Of a stretch of 64,000 nt of DNA, positions 54,249 through 63,766 are shown piece after piece (the stretch's first letter is position 1; each line of letters starts with the position of its first letter). The translations under genes were made by a program, and so were the position numbers. Source of the DNA: Sphingomonadaceae bacterium 3R27C6 (GTDB taxonomy: Bacteria > Pseudomonadota > Alphaproteobacteria > Sphingomonadales > Sphingomonadaceae); NCBI GenBank assembly GCA_005503215.1, contig SCNS01000001.1, positions 124,001 through 188,000 of the forward strand, read 5' to 3'. The notes beneath the pieces are model-generated. The model did not search any database, was not told where the DNA came from, and was given only the letters and a program-made list of their open reading frames with translations.

Positions 54249-55541
54249 ATGGCATTGGCGCCGAACGTCGCGACGAACGCGACCGAACAGCCGGGCAAGG
54301 GCGGTAACAGCACACGCGTGGTGTTGATCCTCGCCTTTGCGGTGTTTTTCCTGCTGGGCGGGGTGACGAACATCAACGACCTGCTGGTCGGCAAGTTCAA
54401 GCCGATGTTCCACCTGACGCATGCGCAGGCGAACCTCGTGCAGATGGCGTTTTTCATCGCCTATGGCGCCTTTTCGATCCCCGCCGGCATCATCATGTCG
54501 AAACTGGGCTATATCCGCACCTTCGTGCTCGGGTTCATCATTGTGGCGGCGGCCGCCTTCCTCTTCATCCCGGCTTCGGCCGCGGCATCCTACCCCGGCT
54601 TCCTCGCGGCGCTCTTTTGCATCGGTGCGGGGATCACGGTCCTGCAGGTGGCGATGAATCCGGTGATCACCACGCTGGGCCCCGTCGAGACCTCGCACAG
54701 CCGGCTGACCTTTGCGCAGGCGTTCAATTCGATCGGGGTGTTCCTGATGGTCTATGGCGGCGCGACCTTCCTGCTCGGCGACGAGCAGCCGATCGACGCC
54801 GAGACCGCGAGCGAGGCGCAGATTCAGGCCTATCGCGTCGCCGAGGGCGCGTCGATCGGCACCGCCTATATGTGGCTCGGGGTACTGATGCTGGTGATCG
54901 CGGCGGTGTTCTGGATGTATCGGTCGGCGATCGACCACGCCAAAGCCGACGATGTGAAGCTCGAGGGCACCTGGGGCCTGCTTACCCATAACCGCCGCGT
55001 CCAGTTCGGCGCGCTGTGCATCTTCGTCTATGTCGGCGCCGAAGTGGCGATCGGCTCGAACCTGATGGCCTATCTCGCCGAACCGAGCGTGATGGGGCTG
55101 GGGCTCCAGGCGGCGGGCAAGCTGGTGGCGATGTATTGGCTCGGCGCGCTGGTCGGCCGGTTGCTCGGCGGTTTCATCCTGCGACTGGCGAAGCCCGGAC
55201 GCGTGCTCGCGACTTTTGCGGCGGGCGCGATTTCGCTGCTCATCCTGTCGGCGGTGACGACGGGCGCGCTGTCGGGTTGGGCGCTGATTCTGGTCGGCTT
55301 CTGCAATTCGCTGATGTTCCCGACGATCTTCAGCCTCGCGACCGAAGGGCTCGGCGAACGGACGCCGCAGGGGTCGGGCATCATGTGCACCGCAATCATC
55401 GGCGGGGCGATCGTCCCGTTCCTGTTCGGAACGGTCGCCGACCTCAGCGGCGACATCCGGCTCGCGCTGGTCGTGCCGCTGATCTGCTATGCGATCATCG
55501 CAAGTTTCGGGCTGTGGGCGGCGCGTTCGGCCACCGCGTAA
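54249..55541 (+). CDS. MFS sugar permease (FucP/GluP-like)
   Basis: A 430-residue twelve-helix permease resembling the fucose/glucose/galactose:H+ symporters. FFLLGGVTNINDLLVGKFK near residue 35, VQMAFFIAYGAFSIPAGIIMSKLGY and AMNPVITTLGP are typical. It follows GH3 by 49 bases with GGGGAG before its ATG, most likely in the same transcript. It would import the monosaccharide released by GH3. Confidence 0.9.
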   Translation: MALAPNVATNATEQPGKGGNSTRVVLILAFAVFFLLGGVTNINDLLVGKFKPMFHLTHAQANLVQMAFFIAYGAFSIPAGIIMSKLGYIRTFVLGFIIVAAAAFLFIPASAAASYPGFLAALFCIGAGITVLQVAMNPVITTLGPVETSHSRLTFAQAFNSIGVFLMVYGGATFLLGDEQPIDAETASEAQIQAYRVAEGASIGTAYMWLGVLMLVIAAVFWMYRSAIDHAKADDVKLEGTWGLLTHNRRVQFGALCIFVYVGAEVAIGSNLMAYLAEPSVMGLGLQAAGKLVAMYWLGALVGRLLGGFILRLAKPGRVLATFAAGAISLLILSAVTTGALSGWALILVGFCNSLMFPTIFSLATEGLGERTPQGSGIMCTAIIGGAIVPFLFGTVADLSGDIRLALVVPLICYAIIASFGLWAARSATA

Positions 55542-55560
55542 CGGTCGAGACAAATAAACT

Positions 55561-55594
55561 GCGGGCGATCGCGCTCTGGTGCGCAATCGCCCGC
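55561..55594. terminator. Hairpin between convergent genes
   Basis: GCGGGCGATCGCGC (55561-55574) and GCGCAATCGCCCGC (55581-55594) pair over 14 bases with one mismatch and a six-base loop. On the minus strand it is followed by AGTTTATTTG, making it a plausible terminator of the GGDEF gene as well as of the MFS gene. Confidence 0.75.
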
Positions 55595-55627
55595 GGCCTC
55601 CCGCCCCCTCGCGGGAATAGCTGAAAT

Positions 55628-56749
55628 TCAGGCCGGGTCGGCGATTTCGATCCGGTTCCGCCCGCCGGCCTTGGCCTTGTAGAGCGCGGCGTCGGCGGCC
55701 TTGAGCGCGGCGCGCGTGTCGCCATAGCCAAAGACGTCGGCGACCCCGCCCGAGAAGGTGATCTGGCCGAACGGTTCGTCGGTCTTGCGGTTGATCAAGC
55801 GCCGGTCGGCGAGCGCCTCGCGCGCATCATCGAGCTTTTCGGCCGCCTGCGTCGGGGTCAGGCCGCGGAACAGCATGACGAATTCTTCGCCGCCGTGGCG
55901 CGCGACATGGCAATGATCGTTCGAAATCCGCGCCAGCGTGTCGGCGATCGCCTTGATGACGCGGTCGCCCGCGTCGTGGCCGTGGATGTCGTTGACCTTC
56001 TTGAACTCGTCGATGTCGCAAAAGGCGACGCTGAGCGGTTCGCACGCCGCGCGCGCTTCCTTGTGGTGCCGGTCGAGCAGGACTTCGAACGCCCGCCTGT
56101 TGGGCAGGCCGGTCAGATAATCGACCTCGGCATCGCGCTTGGCGCGTTCGAGGCTGCGGCGAAGAGCTTTGGCCTCGTCTTCGCTCTTGCGCATGTCGTC
56201 CTCGGCCTTGCGCGTGCGGTCGAGCATGACCTTGGCAAGGTCGGCGAGGTTGGAGACGATACGCCCGGTTTTCTGCAATTGTTCAAGATCGATGACATGC
56301 TGTTCGAGTTCGGTCCCATAGTCGCTGGTGACGCTGCGGGCTTCTTTGGTGTTCGCGTGAAAGGATTCGAGGTTGGTTTCAAGCCGGGTCATCAGGCGGT
56401 CGAGATCGGCGCGGTCGGGCAGGCCGATATCCTGTTCGCCAAGCTCGTCGAGCCATTTCTGGTGGATGCCGTCGGCCGATTGCGCCTGCGCGATCACCTG
56501 CCGCGCGAGCCGGGGATTCCGGCCCGAAAAGGCGCTATGCGCGAGCAGCAGGTTGGCGGGCGACACGTCGAGGTCATTGTCGACGAGGAAGGAGGTGATC
56601 GAGGCGGCGAGCTCGTATCGCGCCTGCCGCACAAGGTCGAACGGGGGCGCATGGCCGCCTTCGGGGGGAGCGCCGCGCGATTGGCGAAGCCCCAGCCAAC
56701 CCAGGAACCGTCCTACCGGTTCGTTCGATTGTGTCGCTTTGGTGGTCAT
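55628..56749 (-). CDS. Diguanylate cyclase (GGDEF)
   Basis: A 373-residue protein with a soluble N-terminal helical region, a likely coiled coil (about 150-205: LEQLQKTGRIVSNLADLAKVMLDRTRKAEDDMRKSEDEAKALRRSL region) and a C-terminal GGDEF domain with HGGEEF intact, so it should make c-di-GMP from GTP. No PAS or membrane segment is seen. LTGLPNRRAF starts the catalytic domain. Transcribed alone, opposite to RimK. Confidence 0.9.
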   Translation of the reverse strand: MTTKATQSNEPVGRFLGWLGLRQSRGAPPEGGHAPPFDLVRQARYELAASITSFLVDNDLDVSPANLLLAHSAFSGRNPRLARQVIAQAQSADGIHQKWLDELGEQDIGLPDRADLDRLMTRLETNLESFHANTKEARSVTSDYGTELEQHVIDLEQLQKTGRIVSNLADLAKVMLDRTRKAEDDMRKSEDEAKALRRSLERAKRDAEVDYLTGLPNRRAFEVLLDRHHKEARAACEPLSVAFCDIDEFKKVNDIHGHDAGDRVIKAIADTLARISNDHCHVARHGGEEFVMLFRGLTPTQAAEKLDDAREALADRRLINRKTDEPFGQITFSGGVADVFGYGDTRAALKAADAALYKAKAGGRNRIEIADPA

Positions 56750-56963
56750 GCGATGTTTAACGAGCGCGGAGAGAGAGATTTAAGGCCGATTGGCGCAGGA
56801 GAAGGCATATTTTCAGGCGGAATTGGTTTGGTTCGGAGCGATCAGCTCAATCCAACCGGCAAATCAGGGGGTTAACCGAAAGTTCCGCATGAACGATTGC
56901 ACGAACGGGATATTCTCTGGCACTGAGCCTATGCGTTCGACCATATGTTGAAGGAGCCGATCG

Positions 56964-58322
56964 TTGCTGGGCTGGATATTCTTCCAACGGGATCTCGATC
57001 CGGCCCTGCCGGAGGTCCCCGAAATCCTGAGGTTTCAGGAGACCGCGGCGGCGCGCGGCATCGAACTGCACGTCCTGAAACCGCATAGTTTCGACATTGT
57101 CGCGGCGCCGGTCGATGGCTGGTCGGTGCATTATGAGGGTCATTCGCTGGCCCGGCCCGACTTCATCCTGTGCCGGACGGGCGCCGAGACCGACTATTTC
57201 ACGCTCGCGGTGCTCCGCCATTTCGAACGCCGCGGCGTCCGCCTGATCAACGGTCCCGAAGCCATCGACCTTGTCGCCGACAAGCTCCACACGATGCAGC
57301 GGCTCGCGCGCGCCGGACTGCCGATCCCGGCGACGATCCTCGGAAAATTCCCGATCGGGGTCGACATCGTCGAGGAAGAGCTGGGCTTTCCGATGATCGT
57401 TAAGACGCTGCGCGGCACGCGCGGCACCGGCGTCCTCAAATGCGAGGATCGCAGCCAGTTCGAGGATCTCGCCGGCTTGCTCGAGAGCGCCGATGCCAAG
57501 GCCGATTTCCTGTTCCAGCATTATGTCCGGTCGAGCCACGGGCGCGACGTGCGCGTGCTCGTGATCGGCGGCCGGGTGATCGCGGCGATGGAGCGGCGCT
57601 CGCCCGCGGGCCATTTCAAATCCAATGTTTCGCTCGGCGGCGTCGGCATCGCCTATACGCCGACGGGTGAAATGGCCGACCTCGCCGCGCGCGCCGCCGA
57701 CACGCTGGGGCTGGAGGTCGCCGGGATCGACATCTTGTTCGACAATGAGGGCTACCGGATCTGCGAGGCGAACAGCGCCCCGGGGTTCCAGGGGCTGGAA
57801 CGCGCGTGCAGCATCGATGTGCCGGGCGCGATCTTCGACTGGATTGAGGCCAGCCATCAGGTACAGGACCGGCCGATCAAGGCGGTGACCGGCGAGGCGC
57901 TGATCGACCTGGTGTTTGGCGGCCGGCTCAGTCTGCGCGCGGTCGGCGACCGGCTTCAGGAACCGCGCGCCTTTGCCCGCGCGGTCGGTGTCCGGCTGGT
58001 CGGCGCGGGGCTGGGATCAGTGCTGTCGTCGCTGACCCCGGGGCGGCGGGCGGCGCCGCATAGCCCGGTTGCGCGCCGCCTCGAAGCGCTGCGCGCCGAT
58101 GCGCGCGGCGTCCCGCTCGCGGTCGCCACCGATATCGATCAGGAACAGATTTTCCTGACCGTGCTCGGCGTGTCGATCTGGGCCGCGGTGCTGCCCTGGC
58201 TCGCGGGGGGCGAGCCGATCTTCGCCGGCGCGCTGTCGCTGATCGCGCTCTGCTTTCCCGCGGTGTTCCTCTTCACGCGCCGGACCCCGAAAGCCGCGCG
58301 CCGCCGGCCCGCAGCGCAATGA
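56964..58322 (+). CDS. RimK-like ATP-grasp ligase with C-terminal membrane segment
   Basis: A 452-residue protein. Residues about 1-290 are an ATP-grasp domain of the RimK type (DKLHTMQRLARAGLPIPAT, FPMIVKTLRGTRGTGVLKCE, DVRVLVIGGRVIAAMERRS, EANSAPGFQGLE), which normally adds glutamate to a protein or small molecule. A long C-terminal extension ends in two membrane helices (about 390-440), not present in RimK. TTG start at 56964 follows AAGGAG by seven bases. Its stop overlaps the TauE gene (ATGA). Confidence 0.85.
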   Translation: MLGWIFFQRDLDPALPEVPEILRFQETAAARGIELHVLKPHSFDIVAAPVDGWSVHYEGHSLARPDFILCRTGAETDYFTLAVLRHFERRGVRLINGPEAIDLVADKLHTMQRLARAGLPIPATILGKFPIGVDIVEEELGFPMIVKTLRGTRGTGVLKCEDRSQFEDLAGLLESADAKADFLFQHYVRSSHGRDVRVLVIGGRVIAAMERRSPAGHFKSNVSLGGVGIAYTPTGEMADLAARAADTLGLEVAGIDILFDNEGYRICEANSAPGFQGLERACSIDVPGAIFDWIEASHQVQDRPIKAVTGEALIDLVFGGRLSLRAVGDRLQEPRAFARAVGVRLVGAGLGSVLSSLTPGRRAAPHSPVARRLEALRADARGVPLAVATDIDQEQIFLTVLGVSIWAAVLPWLAGGEPIFAGALSLIALCFPAVFLFTRRTPKAARRRPAAQ

Positions 58323-59110
58323 CGATATTCGACGGGCTGACGCTCTGGGCGCTGCTGCCCTTCATCGTCGTGGGATTTGCGGCGCAGCTGATCGACAGCG
58401 CACTCGGCATGGCGTTCGGCGTCATCGGCACCGCGCTGCTGCTTGTTCTGGGCTTGCCGCCGGTGTCGGCTTCGGCGGCGGTGCATGTGGCCGAAAGCTT
58501 TACCGGCGGCGTGTCGGGGCTGGCGCATGCGATGCAGCGCAACGTCGATTGGCGGCTGTTCCGCCGCCTCGTCGTCCCGGGCATTGTCGGCGGGCTGATC
58601 GGCGTGTGGCTATTGACCAATATCGACAACAGCGTCGCGCGGCCGGTCGTGCTCGCCTATCTCGGCGCGGTCGGCATCTACCTGCTGTGGCGAGGGACGC
58701 GGCGCCCGCAAACCTATCGCAGCATCAAGTTCGTCGGGCCGCTCGGGCTGATCGGCGGGATCGCCGACGGATCGGGCGGCGGCGGGTGGGGGCCGATCGT
58801 CAGCGCCAATCTGCTCGCGCAGGGCGCGGAACCGCGGACGGTCATCGGCACGGTGAACGCGTCCGAATTCTTCGTCACCGTGACGATCGCGGCCGGCTTC
58901 CTCGGCGCGTTGGGCTGGCAAAGCTTCAGCACCGCGGCGATCGGCCTGCTCATCGGGGGCGTGATCGCCGCGCCGATCGGGGCGTATCTCGTCCGCCGCC
59001 TGCGCGCCGACTGGCTGGTCGGCGCCGCGGGCGTGCTGCTGCTGCTCGCGAGCGCCTATGGCTTCCTTATGCTCATGTTCGCGCCCGTACCTGCGTTCCG
59101 GGGTTTCTAG
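58319..59110 (+). CDS. TauE/SafE-family permease
   Basis: A 263-residue inner-membrane transporter of the TauE/SafE (sulfite exporter) family with about eight helices and the conserved GxIGGIADGSGGGGWGPI segment near residue 145 plus SFTGGVSGLAHA. Characterised members export sulfite, sulfoacetate or other small anions. Coupled to the RimK-like gene by a four-base overlap and convergent with the S9 peptidase gene (four-base overlap). Confidence 0.88.
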   Translation: MTIFDGLTLWALLPFIVVGFAAQLIDSALGMAFGVIGTALLLVLGLPPVSASAAVHVAESFTGGVSGLAHAMQRNVDWRLFRRLVVPGIVGGLIGVWLLTNIDNSVARPVVLAYLGAVGIYLLWRGTRRPQTYRSIKFVGPLGLIGGIADGSGGGGWGPIVSANLLAQGAEPRTVIGTVNASEFFVTVTIAAGFLGALGWQSFSTAAIGLLIGGVIAAPIGAYLVRRLRADWLVGAAGVLLLLASAYGFLMLMFAPVPAFRGF

Positions 59111-61275
59111 ACGCAGCGCATCGCAAAGGCCCAGAACAACGCCTTCTGATGATATTCGCTTTTCAGGTCGGCGCTTCCTTGGTGGCCGCTGTCCATGTCG
59201 GTCATCAGCAGCGCGGGGTTGCCGCTCGTCGAGCGGCGCCGCACTTCGGCGACCAGCTTGGCGGGCTCCCAATAGGCGACGCGGTCGTCCTTGAGGCCCG
59301 CAGTGCAGAGCAAAGGCGGGTAGGGTGCCGCGCGGACATTCTCATAGGGTGAGATCGACGCGATATAGTCATAGGCTTTCGGATCGGCGAGCGGATCGCC
59401 CCAGTCGGGACGGAACAGCGGCACCAGCGGGTGCGCGCCGTCGCTCATCGTGTTGAGCATGTCGACGAACGGCACCTGTGCGATCACGCCGCCCCACAGC
59501 GTCGGGGCGATGTTCATGCTCGCGCCGACAAGCAGCCCGCCCGCCGACAGGCCATAGGCGACGACCTTGCCCTTCGCGGTATAGCCCTCGGCCGCGAGAT
59601 GTTCGGCGCAGGCGATGAAATCGGTGAAGCTGTTGCGCTTGGTGAACTTGCGCCCGCCGAGGAACCAGCGCCGCCCTTTCTCCGACCCGCCGCGCACATG
59701 CGCAATCGCATAGCGCCAGCCGCGGTCGACGAGCGCGAGCGCGGGGATCGAAAATTCGGGATCGCTCGGCACGCCATAGGAGCCATAGCCATATTGGAGC
59801 AGCGGCGCCTTGCCGTCCTTCGGCGCGCCGCGGCGCGACAGCAGGGTGATCGGCACCATCTCGCCGTCGGGGGCGGGGGCGAACAGGCGCTCGACCTCAT
59901 AATCGTCGGGGTCGAAATTGGCGACCGCCTGCTCTTGGACGACGCTCTGCTTGCCGCTGGCCAGATCGACGCGGATCCAGCGGCGCGGCGATTTGGGCGA
60001 CTGGTGGACGATCATCACCGACGACGCGCCATAGCTTTGCTCGCCCGGCAGTTCGATCGCATAGGCGGGATCGTCGAAGGCGACCGTCCGCTCCGATCCG
60101 TCGGGGCGCAGGATGACGAGCCGGTGGAGGCCGTCGACGCGTTCGAGCCGGACGAGTGCGGCTGCGAAGGGCTGGAGCTGGAGGATCGGCGTGCCGGGGC
60201 GATGCGGAACGAGCGTTTCGAGCGTGCGAAAGCTCTTCGGATCGAGACGCCACAGCGCCATGTCGAACGCGTCATCGGCATCGGTGAGCGCGATCAGCCC
60301 GTCGTTCCACTCGTCGATGTCGTAGAGCACCCCCGTCTTGCGCGGCCAGACGATGGCGGGGGCGGCGGTTTCGTCGGCGGCGGATACCAGCCGCACTTCG
60401 GCGGTCTCGGGGCCCGCGAGGGTCAACGCGATGAAGCCGTCGGCGGCTGTGCGCTTCACCTGCATGAAGATCGCCGGGTCCTTTTCCTCATAGACGAGGT
60501 CGGTGACCTTCCCGTCGGCCGAAGTGCGATAGAGCCGCGTCGGGCGGTTGTGTGCGTCGCGCCAGATCCAGAACAGCCAGCGCGACGAGGGCGCGAAGAC
60601 GAGCCCGCCATAACCATAGGCATCCTTGCCGACGATCGTGCGTATCTCACCGCTCTGATTGTCGCGGATGACAATGCGGTGGCGGTCGTTGCCGATGACA
60701 TCCTCGGCCCAGGCGAAATAGCGGTGGTCGGGGCTCGGCTGATGCCCGGTGCTGCGGAAATAAGGCTGGCCTTTCGCGCGCACCGCCTCGTCGACTAGCT
60801 GTTCGGGCGTTCCGCCCTTCCGCTTGCGCGTATAGATCGCATGCGCCGCGCCCGCGAGCCGCGCCGATTCATAGTCCCAGCCGTCCTTTTCGAGCGCCGG
60901 CGCCGCCGTGTCGCCCGACGCGCGCGCGAGCATCGCGTCGAGCAATTTGGCGCGTTCGCTGGCGAGCGGCGCAAGGATCGCGTCCGCGTATGCATTCTCG
61001 GCCTTCAGCATCGCGCCGACGGCTTCGGGCAAATTATCGTGCGTGCGCTCGCCGGTCGCCGGGATAAACTTCATCCAGCTATAGGCGTCGTCGCGCTGAC
61101 GGCCCAATTGGTCGATAACATGCGAGATGCGCGGCGATTGCGGCGGCGCGACCTTGGGCCAGCGCCCGGCGCCGCCCTGTTCGAACGCCCACGCCGCGCG
61201 AGTCCCTAGCAGGAGCGCGGCCATCGCGGCGCTACCCATAAACGCGCGCCGACCCTTTTTCTCGATGTTCTGCAT
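59107..61275 (-). CDS. S9 family serine peptidase (prolyl oligopeptidase/OpdB-like)
   Basis: A 722-residue serine peptidase with an N-terminal twin-arginine signal (GRRAFMG at 8-14) suggesting Tat export. A beta-propeller region (about 100-450) precedes the alpha/beta hydrolase domain; the nucleophile is Ser577 in GLSAGG, with aspartate in LKDDRVA and histidine in DSGHQG. It cleaves short peptides after proline or basic residues. Divergent from the TonB receptor, with 257 bases between. Confidence 0.92.
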   Translation of the reverse strand: MQNIEKKGRRAFMGSAAMAALLLGTRAAWAFEQGGAGRWPKVAPPQSPRISHVIDQLGRQRDDAYSWMKFIPATGERTHDNLPEAVGAMLKAENAYADAILAPLASERAKLLDAMLARASGDTAAPALEKDGWDYESARLAGAAHAIYTRKRKGGTPEQLVDEAVRAKGQPYFRSTGHQPSPDHRYFAWAEDVIGNDRHRIVIRDNQSGEIRTIVGKDAYGYGGLVFAPSSRWLFWIWRDAHNRPTRLYRTSADGKVTDLVYEEKDPAIFMQVKRTAADGFIALTLAGPETAEVRLVSAADETAAPAIVWPRKTGVLYDIDEWNDGLIALTDADDAFDMALWRLDPKSFRTLETLVPHRPGTPILQLQPFAAALVRLERVDGLHRLVILRPDGSERTVAFDDPAYAIELPGEQSYGASSVMIVHQSPKSPRRWIRVDLASGKQSVVQEQAVANFDPDDYEVERLFAPAPDGEMVPITLLSRRGAPKDGKAPLLQYGYGSYGVPSDPEFSIPALALVDRGWRYAIAHVRGGSEKGRRWFLGGRKFTKRNSFTDFIACAEHLAAEGYTAKGKVVAYGLSAGGLLVGASMNIAPTLWGGVIAQVPFVDMLNTMSDGAHPLVPLFRPDWGDPLADPKAYDYIASISPYENVRAAPYPPLLCTAGLKDDRVAYWEPAKLVAEVRRRSTSGNPALLMTDMDSGHQGSADLKSEYHQKALFWAFAMRCV

Positions 61276-61532
61276 GCGACCCTCTCTCGCCCGGTGGGGA
61301 AGTCGCGTCCAGTGTATGTCGCCGCGATTGGCTTACTGCGCCGATCAGGCCGCCCAATCCATCGATCGGGCAAATTGGCCGAAAGCCCTCATGAAACCGC
61401 GCTTTCCTCAGCAAAGCTGCTGGCCCGATCCGGCTGGAAACTGGCCCGACCATCGCCGACACGCCAATTTCGCATGTTAGCTTGAGCATCGGATCTTCTT
61501 ACCAATAGGCAAAATCAATAAGGGAGGCAAAA

Positions 61533-63725
61533 ATGGGCTTTGCATCGATCAGGCGGATCGCCGCATGTGGCATCTCGATCCTGGCGCTGGGACAGGCATC
61601 GGGCGCGCTGGCGCAGGAGGTCGACGATACCGAGATCGTCGTCACCGCTGCGAAGCGCGAACAGTCGGTGCGCGACGTCAGCGGTTCGGTCGCCGCGGTC
61701 AGCGAAGCGACGCTGCAAAAGCTCAACGCCCAGAGCCTCTCCGATTACATCACGCGCGTCCCCGGCGTCATCTTCAACGATTACCAGCCGGGCGTTTCCG
61801 AAGTCGTGATCCGCGGCGTCGCCTCGTCGACCTATCATGAGGCGAACCAGGCGACGACGGGCTATTATCTCAACGAAGTGCCGCTGATCGAACCCGGCTT
61901 CCCGCTCGTCATCCCCGACGTCGACAGCTTCGACATCAGCCGCGTCGAGGTGCTGCGCGGACCGCAGGGCACGCTCTTCGGCTCCTCGTCGCTCGGCGGC
62001 GCGATCAACTATGTCGTGAACGAGGCCGATCCCGCGCGTTTCGACGCGGGTTTCGAAGGCGGCCTTTCGACGACCAAGCGCGCGGGCGAAGCGAGCTATG
62101 CGGTCAAGGCGATGGTCAATGTCCCGATCGCGACCGACAAGCTCGCCGTCCGTCTCGTCGCGCTGCAGCGCTACGACGCCGGCTATCTCGACAACACGCT
62201 GCTCGGCGAGAAGGGCAGCAACGACCTTCGCGTCCGCGGCCTGCGCGGTTCGATCGTCTTCACGCCGACCGAGACCACGCGCGTCTCGGCGCTCAGCATG
62301 TATCAGGAATATGATCTCGACGATCAGACCTATGTGATCTTCGGTCCGCCCAAGACCTTCGAGCGCGCCACGAACGTTGCCGAATATCAGGACACGCAGT
62401 TCATGATGCACAGCCTGCGGATCGAGCAGGACCTGGGCTTTGCGACGCTGACCGCGGTGGGCAGCTATACCGAGAAAAAGGCCGACCTGGCGTTCGACAA
62501 TTCGATCTTTGGCGGCAACGACCCGCGCACCGACACCCCCGAACTCGCGAGCGGTAAGGGCAAGTCGAAGACCGAATATGGCGAATTGCGGCTCGCGTCG
62601 CCCGACGGCAGCCGTTTCCGCTGGCTGCTCGGCGTCAACTATACGCGGCTGCGTTCGAACAACACCGACGGCACCTTTATCGAGGGCATCTCCGACTATA
62701 TCGACGCCAATCCCGGCGAGTTCGGCGGCCGGCCGGGGAGCGAACTGGCTCCCGACGATCTGGCGTCGCGGACGGTCAGCAGCAACCGCGTGACCGAAAA
62801 GGCGGTTTTCGGCGAAGCATCGTTCGACATCGTCGATACGCTGACGCTGACGCTCGGCGGGCGCCTGTTCGAATATCGCACCGCGCCGCGGCTGCAATAT
62901 CTGCCGAACGCCGACCTGATCCCGCCGTTCGACTATGCGCCGGAGACGAGCAAGGATTCGGATTTCATCCCGAAGGCGTCGCTGACGTGGAAGCCGTCAA
63001 AGGACTTCATGATCTATGGCCTCTATTCCGAAGGCTTCCGCATCGGCGGCCTCAACGTCTATTCGCTCGCGACCGCGGGGCTGCCGCTGACCTTCGAAAG
63101 CGACACGACGAAGAATTATGAAATCGGCACGCGCTTCGACCTGATCGACCGGACGCTCAGCGTCGATTTGACCGCCTATCATATCGATTGGGGCAATATT
63201 CAGGCGCGCCTGTTCACGCCCGGCGATTTCCGCGCTTACACGGTGAACGGCGGCGGCGCGGACATCGACGGCGTCGAAATCAGCCTTAACCTGCGCCCGA
63301 CGCGCAACCTCAGCTTCACGTCGAACATCGCGTACAACGATGCGCGGCTGTCGTCGCTCTTGCCCGACAGCTTCGCGCCGGGCGGCGGCTATGCCAAGGG
63401 AACGCGCCTGCCGGGCGCGTCCGAATGGACGCTCTCGAACTCGCTCGACCTGAGCTTCCCCGACATGTCACTGAAGCCGCGTTTCGGGATCGCACACCGC
63501 TATCTGTCGAGCGCACCCGTCGATTTCGCGGGGACGCTCGATAAGGGCGACTTCCATCTCGTCGATCTCAACGCGTCGGTGACGGTGAGCGACCGTATCG
63601 AGCTCAGCCTCTTCGCGAAGAACCTGTTCAACCAATATGGCATTTTGAACGCGCCCTTCGCTTTTGCGGGCTCGGTCGCGCGGCCGCGCACGCTGGGCGC
63701 GAGCGTAAGGTTCAGTCTGAACTGA
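61533..63725 (+). CDS. TonB-dependent receptor
   Basis: A 730-residue outer-membrane receptor: signal peptide (about 1-27), TonB-box region TEIVVTAAKREQSVRDV, plug domain (SLSDYITRVPGVIF, RVEVLRGPQGTLFGSSSLGGAINYV) and a beta-barrel ending LGASVRFSLN. This size and plug resemble siderophore/small-molecule receptors of sphingomonads more than glycan receptors. GGGAGG lies about seven bases before the ATG. The facing S9 peptidase raises the possibility of a peptide ligand. Confidence 0.93.
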   Translation: MGFASIRRIAACGISILALGQASGALAQEVDDTEIVVTAAKREQSVRDVSGSVAAVSEATLQKLNAQSLSDYITRVPGVIFNDYQPGVSEVVIRGVASSTYHEANQATTGYYLNEVPLIEPGFPLVIPDVDSFDISRVEVLRGPQGTLFGSSSLGGAINYVVNEADPARFDAGFEGGLSTTKRAGEASYAVKAMVNVPIATDKLAVRLVALQRYDAGYLDNTLLGEKGSNDLRVRGLRGSIVFTPTETTRVSALSMYQEYDLDDQTYVIFGPPKTFERATNVAEYQDTQFMMHSLRIEQDLGFATLTAVGSYTEKKADLAFDNSIFGGNDPRTDTPELASGKGKSKTEYGELRLASPDGSRFRWLLGVNYTRLRSNNTDGTFIEGISDYIDANPGEFGGRPGSELAPDDLASRTVSSNRVTEKAVFGEASFDIVDTLTLTLGGRLFEYRTAPRLQYLPNADLIPPFDYAPETSKDSDFIPKASLTWKPSKDFMIYGLYSEGFRIGGLNVYSLATAGLPLTFESDTTKNYEIGTRFDLIDRTLSVDLTAYHIDWGNIQARLFTPGDFRAYTVNGGGADIDGVEISLNLRPTRNLSFTSNIAYNDARLSSLLPDSFAPGGGYAKGTRLPGASEWTLSNSLDLSFPDMSLKPRFGIAHRYLSSAPVDFAGTLDKGDFHLVDLNASVTVSDRIELSLFAKNLFNQYGILNAPFAFAGSVARPRTLGASVRFSLN

Positions 63726-63739
63726 GATAAAAAAAAGGC

Positions 63740-63766
63740 GCTGCCCCGCCGGGAAGGCGGGGCGGC
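63740..63766 (-). terminator. Hairpin after the TonB receptor gene
   Basis: GCCCCGCC (63743-63750) and GGCGGGGC (63756-63763) form a stem with loop GGGAA; the run of A at 63728-63736 becomes a T run on the minus strand. As drawn it fits a terminator for minus-strand transcription, and it also follows the receptor stop. Confidence 0.65.
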
